Shown here: positions 1 to 10,405 of the stretch, piece by piece
How positions within the stretch are numbered: the stretch's first letter is position 1
Layout: every line of letters starts with the position of its first letter
Source of the DNA: Paramecium octaurelia
Lineage: Eukaryota > Ciliophora > Oligohymenophorea > Peniculida > Parameciidae
Direction of reading: 5' to 3'
Assembly: GCA_905182995.1 (NCBI GenBank)
Contig: CAJJDP010000105.1
Location: 62,001-126,000 of the forward strand
DNA length: 64,000 bases
Notes under the pieces: model-generated
Seen by the model: only the letters and a program-made list of their open reading frames with translations
The model's database searches: none
What the model was told of the DNA's origin: nothing
Position numbers and translations under genes: made by a program

Positions 1-810
1 CATCAACAATTATTAATTGAATGGAATAAAATCAATTTAGTACATTCAATATCCAAAAATAAATGAGGTGTTGGCTGATACAGGATCGATAGTTTCTCTG
101 CTTCTATTGACTTCCGCCTTTGTCATTATGACCAATCAATATTTCTTGGAAAGCGAAGCCATTTCCCAGGTTATCAATATGTTCTATCCGAATCTTAAAT
201 ATTTAAAGTATCGCAAGAATTGGTTTGGCAAAGTTGTCAGAGTCTAATTGTTGGGTCGAAATTTGAACATCGATAAATTTAACTCTCAATATGGGAAGCT
301 AAAGGAAGTAGCTTAAACGAAATTGACAATTACCAATTAAATCTATGAGATCTCAAGGATATAGTTTATTTTGTAATCCCTGATAGACAGATCCAATTTT
401 AATTTCTCCCATATGATTGGAATCAAAGAAACCAATTTCATTGAGGCCACTAAGGATGAGAATGAAATCGATAATCAAGAAGGAGATATCTTTAAGGATT
501 CCAAAGTGGTAATCAATTTAAATAAATTTAGATTCCATCCAACGATAGTAAACTAGAAATCTCATAACAATAACATTAATAGAGATAGCAAACCATTTAT
601 CCAGATCATTCTAGCAACACCATTCTGCCCAATGAAATTTAAAAGGTCGAGATATTTTAATAGTTGAAATCTGAAAATCAGAGTTCAAATGATAAATTGT
701 TTAATTCAAAGGAACTCAATGATTAAGATTTTGAATTGCTAATTTGTAAGAAAGATAAAACTGATGCGTAATAATTGCCTTAGTTCTTTGAAATCAATAA
801 AGTCACATGA
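1..810 (+). CDS. C-terminal part of two-pass membrane protein, tandem copy A (5' cut by window edge)
   Basis: The frame starts at base 2 and ends at TGA 808-810 after one 23-nt intron (509-531), leaving about 261 residues. A hydrophobic segment (GSIVSLLLLTSAFVIM) near the start is the second membrane helix of the family; the rest is a polar, Gln-rich cytoplasmic-type tail ending in a DQDFELL motif shared with the two following genes. The intron lies at the same place as in copies B and C. The first membrane helix and the N-terminal domain lie outside the window. I recognise it only as a ciliate transmembrane family of unknown function; paralogy to the next two genes is clear from sequence. 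Confidence 0.8.
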
Positions 811-825
811 TATTTATAATACTTT

Positions 826-2447
826 ATGATTAAATTACTTTAAAAGTTAGATCAATTTGGAGTGGCATTCTAACCCAGCATCAAATATTCAACTTCTCAG
901 TATAAGACATGTTGGGGAGGAATAATGTCCATTTTACTATACGGGTTGAGTTTGGCTTACTTAATTTATATTATAATCTAATGGAGGACAGGACAAATGC
1001 TACCAAAAATAACTACTTCCTCAAAATTGGAGAACAATGAGCAATTTGAACTTGATGAAAAATTTGTAGAGGTTCAACTGAGAAAATTTGGTTATTCTAA
1101 GATTGATCCCTTTAATCCTGATGCCCTTATTCTTCAACCTCTTTTCTATGTTTTTAAGAATGGTATTCCCTTGAGTTAACCGATTGTTCCATTATATGAA
1201 ATTACTACCAAAGAAGATAAATTTCATATCATAAGTTTTTCCAATTTATCTTTATCAATAAGCGAAATAAGAAATGAAACATATCCAGAGTATGAAGTTA
1301 TGCTTACTTTTGGAACATGTCTTGAAAGCTATTTATAGGAGGGCTAAAATTGTGCAAATGAAACAGTTATCGAAGAATTTAAAAAATAATCAACCAATGC
1401 TCTTATTGTAAAGTACTTTGCCAAAGAATTTAATACTTAAACAGAGGCTCTAGAAACTATTGGGAGGGAATAAATCATTCCTTTTCAAGCTAGTAAAGTG
1501 TATCAGACACAGACCTATATTTAAATTACGAAGACCTCTGTGGATGTGGGATTTTTATTTGAATCCACAATTGATTATAATTATATCAATGAATATCGTG
1601 TGGTTGGTGCCACTCTGGAATTAGAATATTACAATCGATTGTTTGGATATGATGTTTATATGGCATTCTTATATAAGATAGACAATGTTTAAATCGAAGT
1701 TTCAGTTGCCTATACAAAAATCAGTGAAGTACTTGCAGAGGCAGGATCAATTGCATCCACTCTACTGATACTATCTTATGTGGTCATTTTTTTGAACCAA
1801 ACCTAATTGGAATTTGAAGCAATCAATAATGTTATTTAGATATACTACCCTCAGTTCAAAAATGTAAAAATTACAAAGAATATTTTTGGATAGATCAAAA
1901 AAGTGGAAAAGAATGGAAAGTAGTTGGATTTGTAAGCCTTTAAAAATCAATATCAAAAATTGTGCCATATTAGTGAAATCAAATTGACCATATCAAACTA
2001 AATCTATGAAATATCTAGATTATAGTTCTTGATTTAGAATCTCTTGCCTTCCATAATAATTCAACAAATTCACCATTAGGGAATACCATTCTAATTCCAA
2101 TACACTGACAGTAATAAAGAGGAGTAGTTGAATATTAATAAATTGGATTGTAGTCTCAACTAAGATTACTAATTCAAATTAAATTCTATTGTATTTATTG
2201 AGTTTATAAATAGCTACCAAATAATGCTAGTCCTCATATCATTAAAAGCAATGAAGTTCAAACTATCTCTCAAAACGATTCCAAATTGATTCAGAATACA
2301 TAAAAGTTACAAGAAAACAATAATCCTATCACACAAATACAATAATTTAAGGACTCAGACTTCGAACTATTGATTCACCCAGAAGTTGAGTCTGATTGCA
2401 ACACGTATTTGAATCACCGTGATACAAAGATTCTATCCGATTAGTGA
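826..2447 (+). CDS. Two-pass membrane protein, tandem copy B
   Basis: 532 residues from ATG 826 to TGA 2445-2447, with one 23-nt intron (2191-2213). The N-terminus reads LDQFGVAFQPSIKY and leads into membrane helix 1 (about 34-51, ending LAYLIYIIIQW). An extracellular- or lumen-type domain of about 250 residues follows, then helix 2 (about 306-323, AGSIASTLLILSYVVIFL) and a polar tail with the motif NQIYEISR and the ending KDSDFELL. In-frame TAA/TAG codons are read as Gln. It starts 15 bp after the stop of copy A, and copy C follows 64 bp downstream. The function is unknown: a family specific to ciliates as far as I can tell, with no enzymatic motif seen. Confidence 0.85.
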
Positions 2448-2511
2448 TTTATTATAGTAATTAGAGTAATATTATTGCAATACTGTAAAATTTTTTAATT
2501 TATTACTAAAA

Positions 2512-4123
2512 ATGTTGAAGCTATTAGAAAATCTTGATTAATTTGGAGTGGCATTTTAACCAAGCATCAAATATTGTAAAAATCAACACAAAACAGCAAT
2601 CGGAGGCATCATGTCAATCGTATTGTATGGTTTAAGTTTTGCTTACTTAATTTATTTACTAACTTAATGGAGTTAAGGGTAAACACTACCTAAAATCACA
2701 ACTACTTAGAGAAGCATTAGAAATTATGATTATACCATAAATGAAACTTATGTTCAATTCGAAACAAGAAAACTTTAATTATCTATAATTGATCCATTCG
2801 ATCCAAATGCAATAGTGTTACAACCTGTTGTTTATATTTTTAAAAATGGGTTGATTATCGACGAACCCTAAGCAGTCAACTATCCAATTTAAAGAAAGGA
2901 AGGATTTATAGTGTTAAATATATCCAACTTGTCGCTTTCGATAAGTGAGGAAAAGTCAGATGAGACACCAGAGATCGAGATGATGATTGCATTGGGGAAG
3001 TGTTAAAAACGATTCTTACTAGAAGGATAGTAGTGTGCAAATCAAACAATAATAGATGGCTATTTCTCGCAACCTACTAATTCTCTGCTACTTAGACAAT
3101 TTGTGAAGGAGTTTAATACGAATGATGAAGTCTTGGAAAATATAGGAAGAGAATAGTTGATTAGTATTTAACAAAATTACACATTTTAAATTTAAACGTT
3201 TGTTCGTATGTAGGAGACTAATGTTGACACAGGAGCCTTGTTTGAATAGATGCAACAATATAATTTTATTGTAGATTACAGAGGGAGCAATTCTATTTTA
3301 GGATTAAGTTACTTTGGGTAGATTTTAAGTTATAATGTCTATGTGTCATTGTATTACAAAATAGATAATATCTAATAAAAGCAAATAATCATATATCCAA
3401 AGTTAAGTGAAGTATTGGCAGAAGCTGGTTCTATAGCATCTACACTATTATTGATATCGTATTTAGTTGTAATTCTAAATGAGACTCAATTATATTAGGA
3501 TGCAATCAATCATGTAATATCTTTGTACTTTCCTGAATTTGTTTAGATCAAGATTAAGAAGAATATCTTGGGATAAATTATCTAAGTTGAAAGAGATGGG
3601 AAGTTGTTAGATTTAAATGCATTTAAGACCCAATATTAGAAATTGAAGAGGATAAGTCAAACCAAATTATCAATTTCTAATCAGATCTATGAATTATCGA
3701 GGATTTAAATTATCTTGTAAACTATCTTTTCATCTCAATTTATGAGTTAATCCCATCAAAAAGGAATTCCACTTACAACCACATATTTAGAACCTTAAAA
3801 AGAAGAACAGCAAAGCATAGTTAAAATAGAAATGAATACCAATTAAGACAATCTTCTCAAACAAAATTAAATTGTAATAAAATTAAATAACAAAGATCCC
3901 TGCTTCTATCGATAGTTTAATTGAGAAGAAGATCTAACAAGAAGGATCATAATAGAAACAATAGCCATGTTAATAAGATACCTCCAAAGGTGATGTGTGT
4001 TAAGCATTAAATTTAAGAGACAAAGTTTAATTATCCTATGATTTTCTACTATAAGAATCTGATTTTGATTTGTTGAGTCTGCCAAATCAGGACACGAGTG
4101 ATTAGGATAATAAAATTAAATGA
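2512..4123 (+). CDS. Two-pass membrane protein, tandem copy C
   Basis: 529 residues. Architecture is the same as copy B: LDQFGVAFQPSIKY start, helix 1 near residues 33-51, helix 2 (AGSIASTLLLISYLVVIL) and a tail ending SDFDLLSLPNQD. The single 22-nt intron (3874-3895) ends in AAG instead of TAG; removing it is required to avoid a TGA at 3921 and restores the family's C-terminal motif at the homologous position. The stop lies 16 bp from the stop of the convergent EF-hand gene. Function unknown. Confidence 0.85.
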
Positions 4124-4139
4124 TTTTAAGAGAATATGA

Positions 4140-6267
4140 TCAAATATCAGCTCCACAAAACATACATAATAAATCTGAATCTTCCTTTTGATCTAAGATT
4201 GCCTACTTAATTGCAGAGAATGGGATTTCCTCATGGGGTTCTTTGCCTACCACCTTAAATATCAATCTTGTATAATATTCACAAAGCATATCCAAAAAAT
4301 CATCAGTGTTCTAAATGTATTTTGCCAAACAAACTTTAGATAATTGATAGATCTCATCCCAACACAATTATCCATTCCCATCTTAATCAGATATTTAAAT
4401 AAAGAGATCCAACTTTTCAATTAAAGTTTTTGCCCTTATACTAACCATCAATTTCAAAAATTCATTCCAATTCAAAAATCCACTATAATTAAAATCTATT
4501 TTATTGAAAATTTCTTATGCCAGGAACTCACTTTACATGAAAATTTAGTATATCCCTGTTCTATAGGTGTCATAATCAACTCCATCGTCTACATTGTAGT
4601 ATCGATATCTCTAGGAAGTAATTTGTTGTAAAGCACAAAATAAAATGTAAGTGTTATGCAATTCATATCTCGAAAAATTAGTGTCCTTCAATATTTTCGG
4701 AATTCCTTGAATAAATAATTCCTTATTGATATTCAATAATTTATGTAAGCTTCCTTTCTTTGTTATTAGTTCTTATGTGTTCTTCTCTATAAAATTGGTT
4801 GTATTTCTTATCTACTCCTTTTGGTCATTGTTAAAATTCACTTCAGGGGCTTCGTCATCACAAATATATGCTTTTCTATGCAAGAATTTTTTTAATAGAG
4901 GTTCCAGAAGTTGAGCAGCCTATTAAATTTGACTATGTAATAAACGTATTCATACTTTTCTATAAATTTTTGACTTGATACTTATTCTACGTGAATAGCC
5001 ATCAAATCTTCATTCTAATTATCGTCCTCCTTAAATTTAATTTTCTTCAATTCTTAATCATACCATCCTTCAATCTTTTCTAACTTCTCAATCTTAGGAT
5101 TCTTTACTATGTAATCTGTTGACATATATTCTTGATACTAATTCTTTTACTTTGTAGTCTTATTAGTTCTACACATCTAATTGATTATCGGAGTGAAATT
5201 AGAATTTCTTTTGATTTCAGCATATGAATGTTTCAATTCCTTTGATGTTAAAAACTCTTAAGTGATTTCAATTTCCTCAGGCATTGTTTCTACTCGATAC
5301 TCTTGATCCACCGATTGATAATTCTAATAAATAAGAGTGTTTATTATGCCATCAACATGATGTGAATAATCAGGTTCTGTTCTTCTAATGGATTATTCGC
5401 ATTGGTGTTATTTACAACAATTCTCGAGGTACAATAATTAAGGATTGAATATTTCCTTGTATACTGTAGAGGTAGAATAAATAAGGAGACTCTAATTGAT
5501 TGGAATATCAAGATGAGAGTAAATGGGGGTTCCATCTTTCAAATAGAAATATAATTTCTTGGAATTTATCTTCAGTCTGAAGTGTCACATAATTTACAAT
5601 CATACCTATTTTTAACCACGGCTACAAATTCTTGGAATACATGCTTGTCCTTTACAGAGTGATCAGGTACATACATAAAGATATACTACAAAGTATTTGT
5701 ATTCAGATACAACTAATTTACAATAACTATCTATTTCATCCTAAGGTATCAAATAAGGATATACCCATGTTGCTTAACAAAAAATCGGCAGTCTTAACCA
5801 CTGGTTGTTTTGATTCTCTAAGAATGCTGAGATGTAATGATTTGTCTTTGGCAAACGTTCTCCTACAAACGAAATCTTGAGTAACTCTTAACCAGTTTAT
5901 TATCTCTTTAATTTTGATCCTATTGTAATATTCCTTTGTGAAATTTTATAGTTTCTTAATATTTTGTTTCTTAGATTGTGGACTCTTTGACCTCAGGCCT
6001 TCTATCAAAGTGTCGAGTTATTAGAAAAGAGGGAGGCGTCTCCCTTGATGAACTGGGTTGGTTCCTAAAGAACAATTTCTGAACCTAAATAGTTTCTTAT
6101 TGATTTCTTTATTTTCTGTATTATTCATAAGAAGATTTACAAGATTTGTGAATAATCTCGTGAGTGCTATTACTAGACTTTTTAGGGCTTTCAAATTAAG
6201 ATTTCATGATTTTCCTTACCAATGGCTATGTTTCGAACTCTTTCATTGAAGTTACAGAAGGTAACAT
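4140..6267 (-). CDS. EF-hand calcium-binding protein
   Basis: 682 residues with three introns (5741-5764, 5577-5605 ending CAG, 4920-4945), read from ATG 6267 to TGA 4140. The N-terminal third is basic and low in hydrophobics, without a recognised fold. The C-terminal part holds two EF-hands around residues 565-605 with loops DFNYSGFLNWNEF and SDQDGNGQLCWDEI; the second has the canonical D-x-D-x-N/G-x-x-x-x-x-x-E spacing and should bind Ca2+, the first is weaker. No signal peptide or membrane segment is seen. It is convergent with membrane copy C (16 bp between stops). Specific function unknown; a cytosolic calcium sensor is the natural inference. Confidence 0.8.
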
Positions 6268-6796
6268 GATATAATAATAAATATATATTGAAATAATTAA
6301 AATCTGAATTCACTACTTTTTTTTTTAATTAGTTCTCAGTGTTAGGTAAACATTTACTTAATTTGATATTCAAAATATCCCATCTTCCAAAACATAGTGT
6401 TTCTTAGATTTCCAAAGAAAATTAATTAAATTACATTATAGAATATATCAATAACACATATAATTACAAAGTGAATAGTCGGTAGTAATATTCTTAACTA
6501 GAGATTTGCAATTAGATCCACCAATGTTACATAGGTGATTAATTACCAAAGTTTTCTACATCCTTATAATTATTAGAATATAAATTAACAATCACTTTAA
6601 GGCTTTTATAAAAATACAACAAATGTTTGATTCCATAAAATGTCTCAATATATCTTTCAGATAAGCAAATATTAAAGATTATATTTTGAATTTAATATGT
6701 GAGACTTGTGATTAACAACAGAGGGAGTTTTTAAAAGAAGAAATTATCTAATTTCAAAATAGAATTAATTCACTTCAAATATAAATCAATAAGTTT
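6268..6796. other. Gene-free stretch, 529 bp
   Basis: Very AT-rich sequence between the start of the EF-hand gene and the stop of the kinase gene, both on the minus strand. It contains a run of ten T near 6320. Both strands are interrupted by TGA in all frames at short intervals and I see no motif, so I call no gene. It must contain the EF-hand gene's promoter. Confidence 0.5.
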
Positions 6797-8378
6797 TCAT
6801 TCAACATTGCTCCTTTTTTATAATGGAGGTTTTGAAGATCGGATTCGCCGGGTTGTCGAGAGCTCTTGTTATGGTTGATTCAAATTGGTTGATATTTAAT
6901 TTACATTCTTACTCTATGGAATGCTTACTTTTTTAACAGTGTCCTTATTAAATTACGATTTGCTTCTCAAAAATATCGAGCTTTCTAAAAGTTTTGATTG
7001 ATTCAAAGAATTATCAGTAACTGGTAAGTTTGTTTAATATTTCTTTATAGTCCTATCTAAAGATCTATGCAAAGTAGGTAAAAGGAGTTGCTCTTTCTTT
7101 TGAGTTGATGTGATTTTCTTTAATTAATCACATGAATTTCTTTCTCTCCTTTATTCTTTTATACTCACTTTGAATTAAGAGACTTTATTCGAACCAATAG
7201 AGGCAGTGTCAGCATTAGACAGTTTTTGAGCTTTGTCACCAGAATTAGAAGCATTTTTACTTTTGGTTCTGGGATTTCTGCTCAACCTAAATTGTTGTTT
7301 CTCCACTGGAGTTGTTGGGTATTTCGATAAATTCTTAATTGGAGGAGTTAGAATTGGACTGGTTTTTTTAAGGTACTATAGAAAAGATAGTGCTTTGATC
7401 AGGAGTTTAATGTTGTAGGAGATTGTATGAGCCTTCAGAATTTCAATGAAGGTTAGCGGTTAATCATTTTTTCCAGTAATCCATGGATGTTCCAAACATT
7501 AATCTACATTTAATCGATCTTCTGGATGATAGGCAATTGTTTTAAGAAGGAAACTCATTGCCTTTTGGTTGATTTCAGAATTCCAATTCCATTTCATCCA
7601 AGTAATCTTCTCAGAATACGAGGAAATGTCATCCATTTATTAGAAAAAAGGATGCTTACCCTTATTTAATAAATTAAAGACCACAATGCCCAATGCCCAA
7701 ATATCAATACTCTAAAGTAGATAACATAAGAATATACTCTATTGTATTTCTTCTTTTAGATTTATTCAGGTGCCATATATAAAATAGTTCCGCAGTTTTC
7801 ACTCATGAGTCCTGAACCATCTATATGTGCCAATTAAGCTGACAATCCAAAATCTATCAAGGTTACATGCAAATTCTCTGGATCAATCATGATGTTTTCT
7901 AGTGTTGGTATTGACATTTACCAGGTTTAATATCCCTATGGATTATATCCTGCTAGTGTAAATATTATATGGCTTCAAGCATCTGTCTTGTTATACAAAC
8001 AACAGTCTCGTTGTCCAATTAGTTCCTTTGATATTATGACAATGTAACTCCATTAATGAGATCCATGATTATAAAAAGCTTATTTTTTGTTTCCTTACTC
8101 TATCAATAAGAGTTCAAACATACAAAAGATACACGCACGATATTTGCATGATTTAATTTAATTAGAAGTTGAGCTTCTTGTCTCAAAATCTCTATTTGCT
8201 AAGAAGTAAAATGAACTTTGTCAATTATTTTTATTGCTACTAATTTACTTGACATATTCAGAGCCTCAATCACAGTAGAGAATGCTCCTTTTCCAAGAAT
8301 CCTAAGAGGCTTATATTATTAAATAAAGCCCTAATGTTTTTCACCTGAGTCTAATAATATATCATGTAAGTTCATCAT
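6797..8378 (-). CDS. Serine/threonine protein kinase with long basic tail
   Basis: 499 residues after removing introns 8100-8132, 7899-7921 and 7712-7737. The kinase core occupies about residues 20-275: glycine loop GKGAFSTV (29-36), ATP-binding Lys in VAIKII, catalytic loop HRDIKPEN (split by the second intron), DFG and MAPEQI. All catalytic residues are present. The C-terminal 200 residues are basic, Ser/Lys-rich and without a known fold. The closest general group is CAMK/ULK-type kinases; I cannot assign a subfamily. Exons 1-3 and part of exon 4 recur identically at 9040-9745, downstream of a single N. Confidence 0.9.
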
Positions 8379-8706
8379 TCCATTTTATTGTTTCATATAT
8401 TTATTTATTTTTAGATTGTATTATTAATTTTACAAAATTACTTCAATGAATTAATATTATGTAAGACATTTAGATTATAATAAATTTTACCTTTCTTCCT
8501 CTTGAAAGATGAGAAAGACATTTAAAATTCTTGCAGATTAATGTAAGTTAATTTATAATATTTGGTAATCTATTTAAAAGAAAAGAATGAAAACTTACTC
8601 TCTTAAGACGAAAAAGTCGATTGATTAAGCTTCCAAATCTATCATTAAAACTTAAACCATCATATAACTTTATTAATAGTAAAACAAATAAAATTATTAT
8701 AATAAA
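8379..8706. promoter_or_regulatory. Divergent intergenic region between kinase and RING-array genes
   Basis: 328 bp of AT-rich sequence between the divergent starts of the kinase (-) and the RING-array gene (+), so it should hold both promoters. The same bases recur at 9746-10073 in the second repeat copy. No specific factor site is recognised. Confidence 0.5.
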
Positions 8707-9038
8707 ATGTTGTAAGAGGTATAAGTGTTTTTTATAAGCCCCCTCTCATCATCTAATAGGATAAATGACGAATTCTTATAAAGTTACAAGTATATACAAT
8801 ATATGGGATATAATAAAAATGCTTCTATTTTATGTTCCCTAATACATTATGCTTTTAATAAACAAAAATCAAGAATCCTAGAGAGTATTCTTCAGCTGAT
8901 AAATACCTTTAAGAAACAAACAATTTACACTGAATTTGCAAAGTTAATCAAATAAATCAAATTTGATAAGAACCCTGTGTAGAAATTCTTTTAAAATCTC
9001 TTTCTGATAGACCAGAAGAATGAAATTGCTGGAAAAAT
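8707..9038 (+). CDS. Truncated duplicate of the RING-array gene start
   Basis: The first 332 bases of the gene at 10074-12893, identical in sequence, interrupted by the N at 9039. It codes for about 110 residues with no stop before the gap. It is most likely not a second gene but the end of one contig; the complete version lies in copy 2 of the repeat. Confidence 0.85.
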
Positions 9039-9039
9039 N
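9039..9039. other. Single N between two identical 1366-bp blocks (scaffold gap)
   Basis: This is the only ambiguous base in the window and it sits precisely at the junction of the direct repeat. A one-base N is a common placeholder used when scaffolding estimates a zero or negative gap, which is what overlapping contigs would give. Confidence 0.9.
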
Positions 9040-9745
9040 ATTAAAGACCACAATGCCCAATGCCCAAATATCAATACTCTAAAGTAGATAACATAAGAAT
9101 ATACTCTATTGTATTTCTTCTTTTAGATTTATTCAGGTGCCATATATAAAATAGTTCCGCAGTTTTCACTCATGAGTCCTGAACCATCTATATGTGCCAA
9201 TTAAGCTGACAATCCAAAATCTATCAAGGTTACATGCAAATTCTCTGGATCAATCATGATGTTTTCTAGTGTTGGTATTGACATTTACCAGGTTTAATAT
9301 CCCTATGGATTATATCCTGCTAGTGTAAATATTATATGGCTTCAAGCATCTGTCTTGTTATACAAACAACAGTCTCGTTGTCCAATTAGTTCCTTTGATA
9401 TTATGACAATGTAACTCCATTAATGAGATCCATGATTATAAAAAGCTTATTTTTTGTTTCCTTACTCTATCAATAAGAGTTCAAACATACAAAAGATACA
9501 CGCACGATATTTGCATGATTTAATTTAATTAGAAGTTGAGCTTCTTGTCTCAAAATCTCTATTTGCTAAGAAGTAAAATGAACTTTGTCAATTATTTTTA
9601 TTGCTACTAATTTACTTGACATATTCAGAGCCTCAATCACAGTAGAGAATGCTCCTTTTCCAAGAATCCTAAGAGGCTTATATTATTAAATAAAGCCCTA
9701 ATGTTTTTCACCTGAGTCTAATAATATATCATGTAAGTTCATCAT
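9040..9745 (-). CDS. Truncated duplicate of the kinase gene (N-terminal part)
   Basis: Identical to 7673-8378. It starts with the same ATG and introns and is cut by the N after the APE region, so the C-terminal lobe and tail are missing. It is best read as the overlapping end of the right-hand contig and not as a pseudogene: no substitution was seen between the copies. Confidence 0.85.
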
Positions 9746-10405
9746 TCCATTTTATTGTTTCATATATTTATTTATTTTTAGATTGTATTATTAATTTTAC
9801 AAAATTACTTCAATGAATTAATATTATGTAAGACATTTAGATTATAATAAATTTTACCTTTCTTCCTCTTGAAAGATGAGAAAGACATTTAAAATTCTTG
9901 CAGATTAATGTAAGTTAATTTATAATATTTGGTAATCTATTTAAAAGAAAAGAATGAAAACTTACTCTCTTAAGACGAAAAAGTCGATTGATTAAGCTTC
10001 CAAATCTATCATTAAAACTTAAACCATCATATAACTTTATTAATAGTAAAACAAATAAAATTATTATAATAAAATGTTGTAAGAGGTATAAGTGTTTTTT
10101 ATAAGCCCCCTCTCATCATCTAATAGGATAAATGACGAATTCTTATAAAGTTACAAGTATATACAATATATGGGATATAATAAAAATGCTTCTATTTTAT
10201 GTTCCCTAATACATTATGCTTTTAATAAACAAAAATCAAGAATCCTAGAGAGTATTCTTCAGCTGATAAATACCTTTAAGAAACAAACAATTTACACTGA
10301 ATTTGCAAAGTTAATCAAATAAATCAAATTTGATAAGAACCCTGTGTAGAAATTCTTTTAAAATCTCTTTCTGATAGACCAGAAGAATGAAATTGCTGGA
10401 AAAAT
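9040..10405. repeat. Direct repeat, copy 2 (1366 bp), probable assembly duplicate
   Basis: Second copy of 7673-9038. The sequence continues past its right end without interruption into the full RING-array gene, while copy 1 continues to the left into the full kinase gene. Collapsing the two copies gives one intact kinase, one promoter region and one intact RING-array gene. Confidence 0.95.

Larger units (their letters stand above)
7673..9038. repeat. Direct repeat, copy 1 (1366 bp), probable assembly duplicate
   Basis: Identical to 9040-10405 wherever I compared them, offset 1367 bp. The copy runs from inside the kinase gene, through its promoter, into the first 332 bases of the RING-array gene, and ends directly at an N. 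It has no flanking target-site duplication or mobile gene. The pattern is that of two contigs whose overlapping ends were placed side by side. Confidence 0.95.

Noticed and set aside
6830..6880. GC-rich patch with GGTTGTCGAG, resembling a tRNA B box
   Set aside because: It lies inside the kinase tail coding sequence, and no cloverleaf can be formed.
8707..9038. Second RING-array gene or a pseudogene
   Set aside because: Identical to the intact gene and cut by an N; explained by contig overlap.
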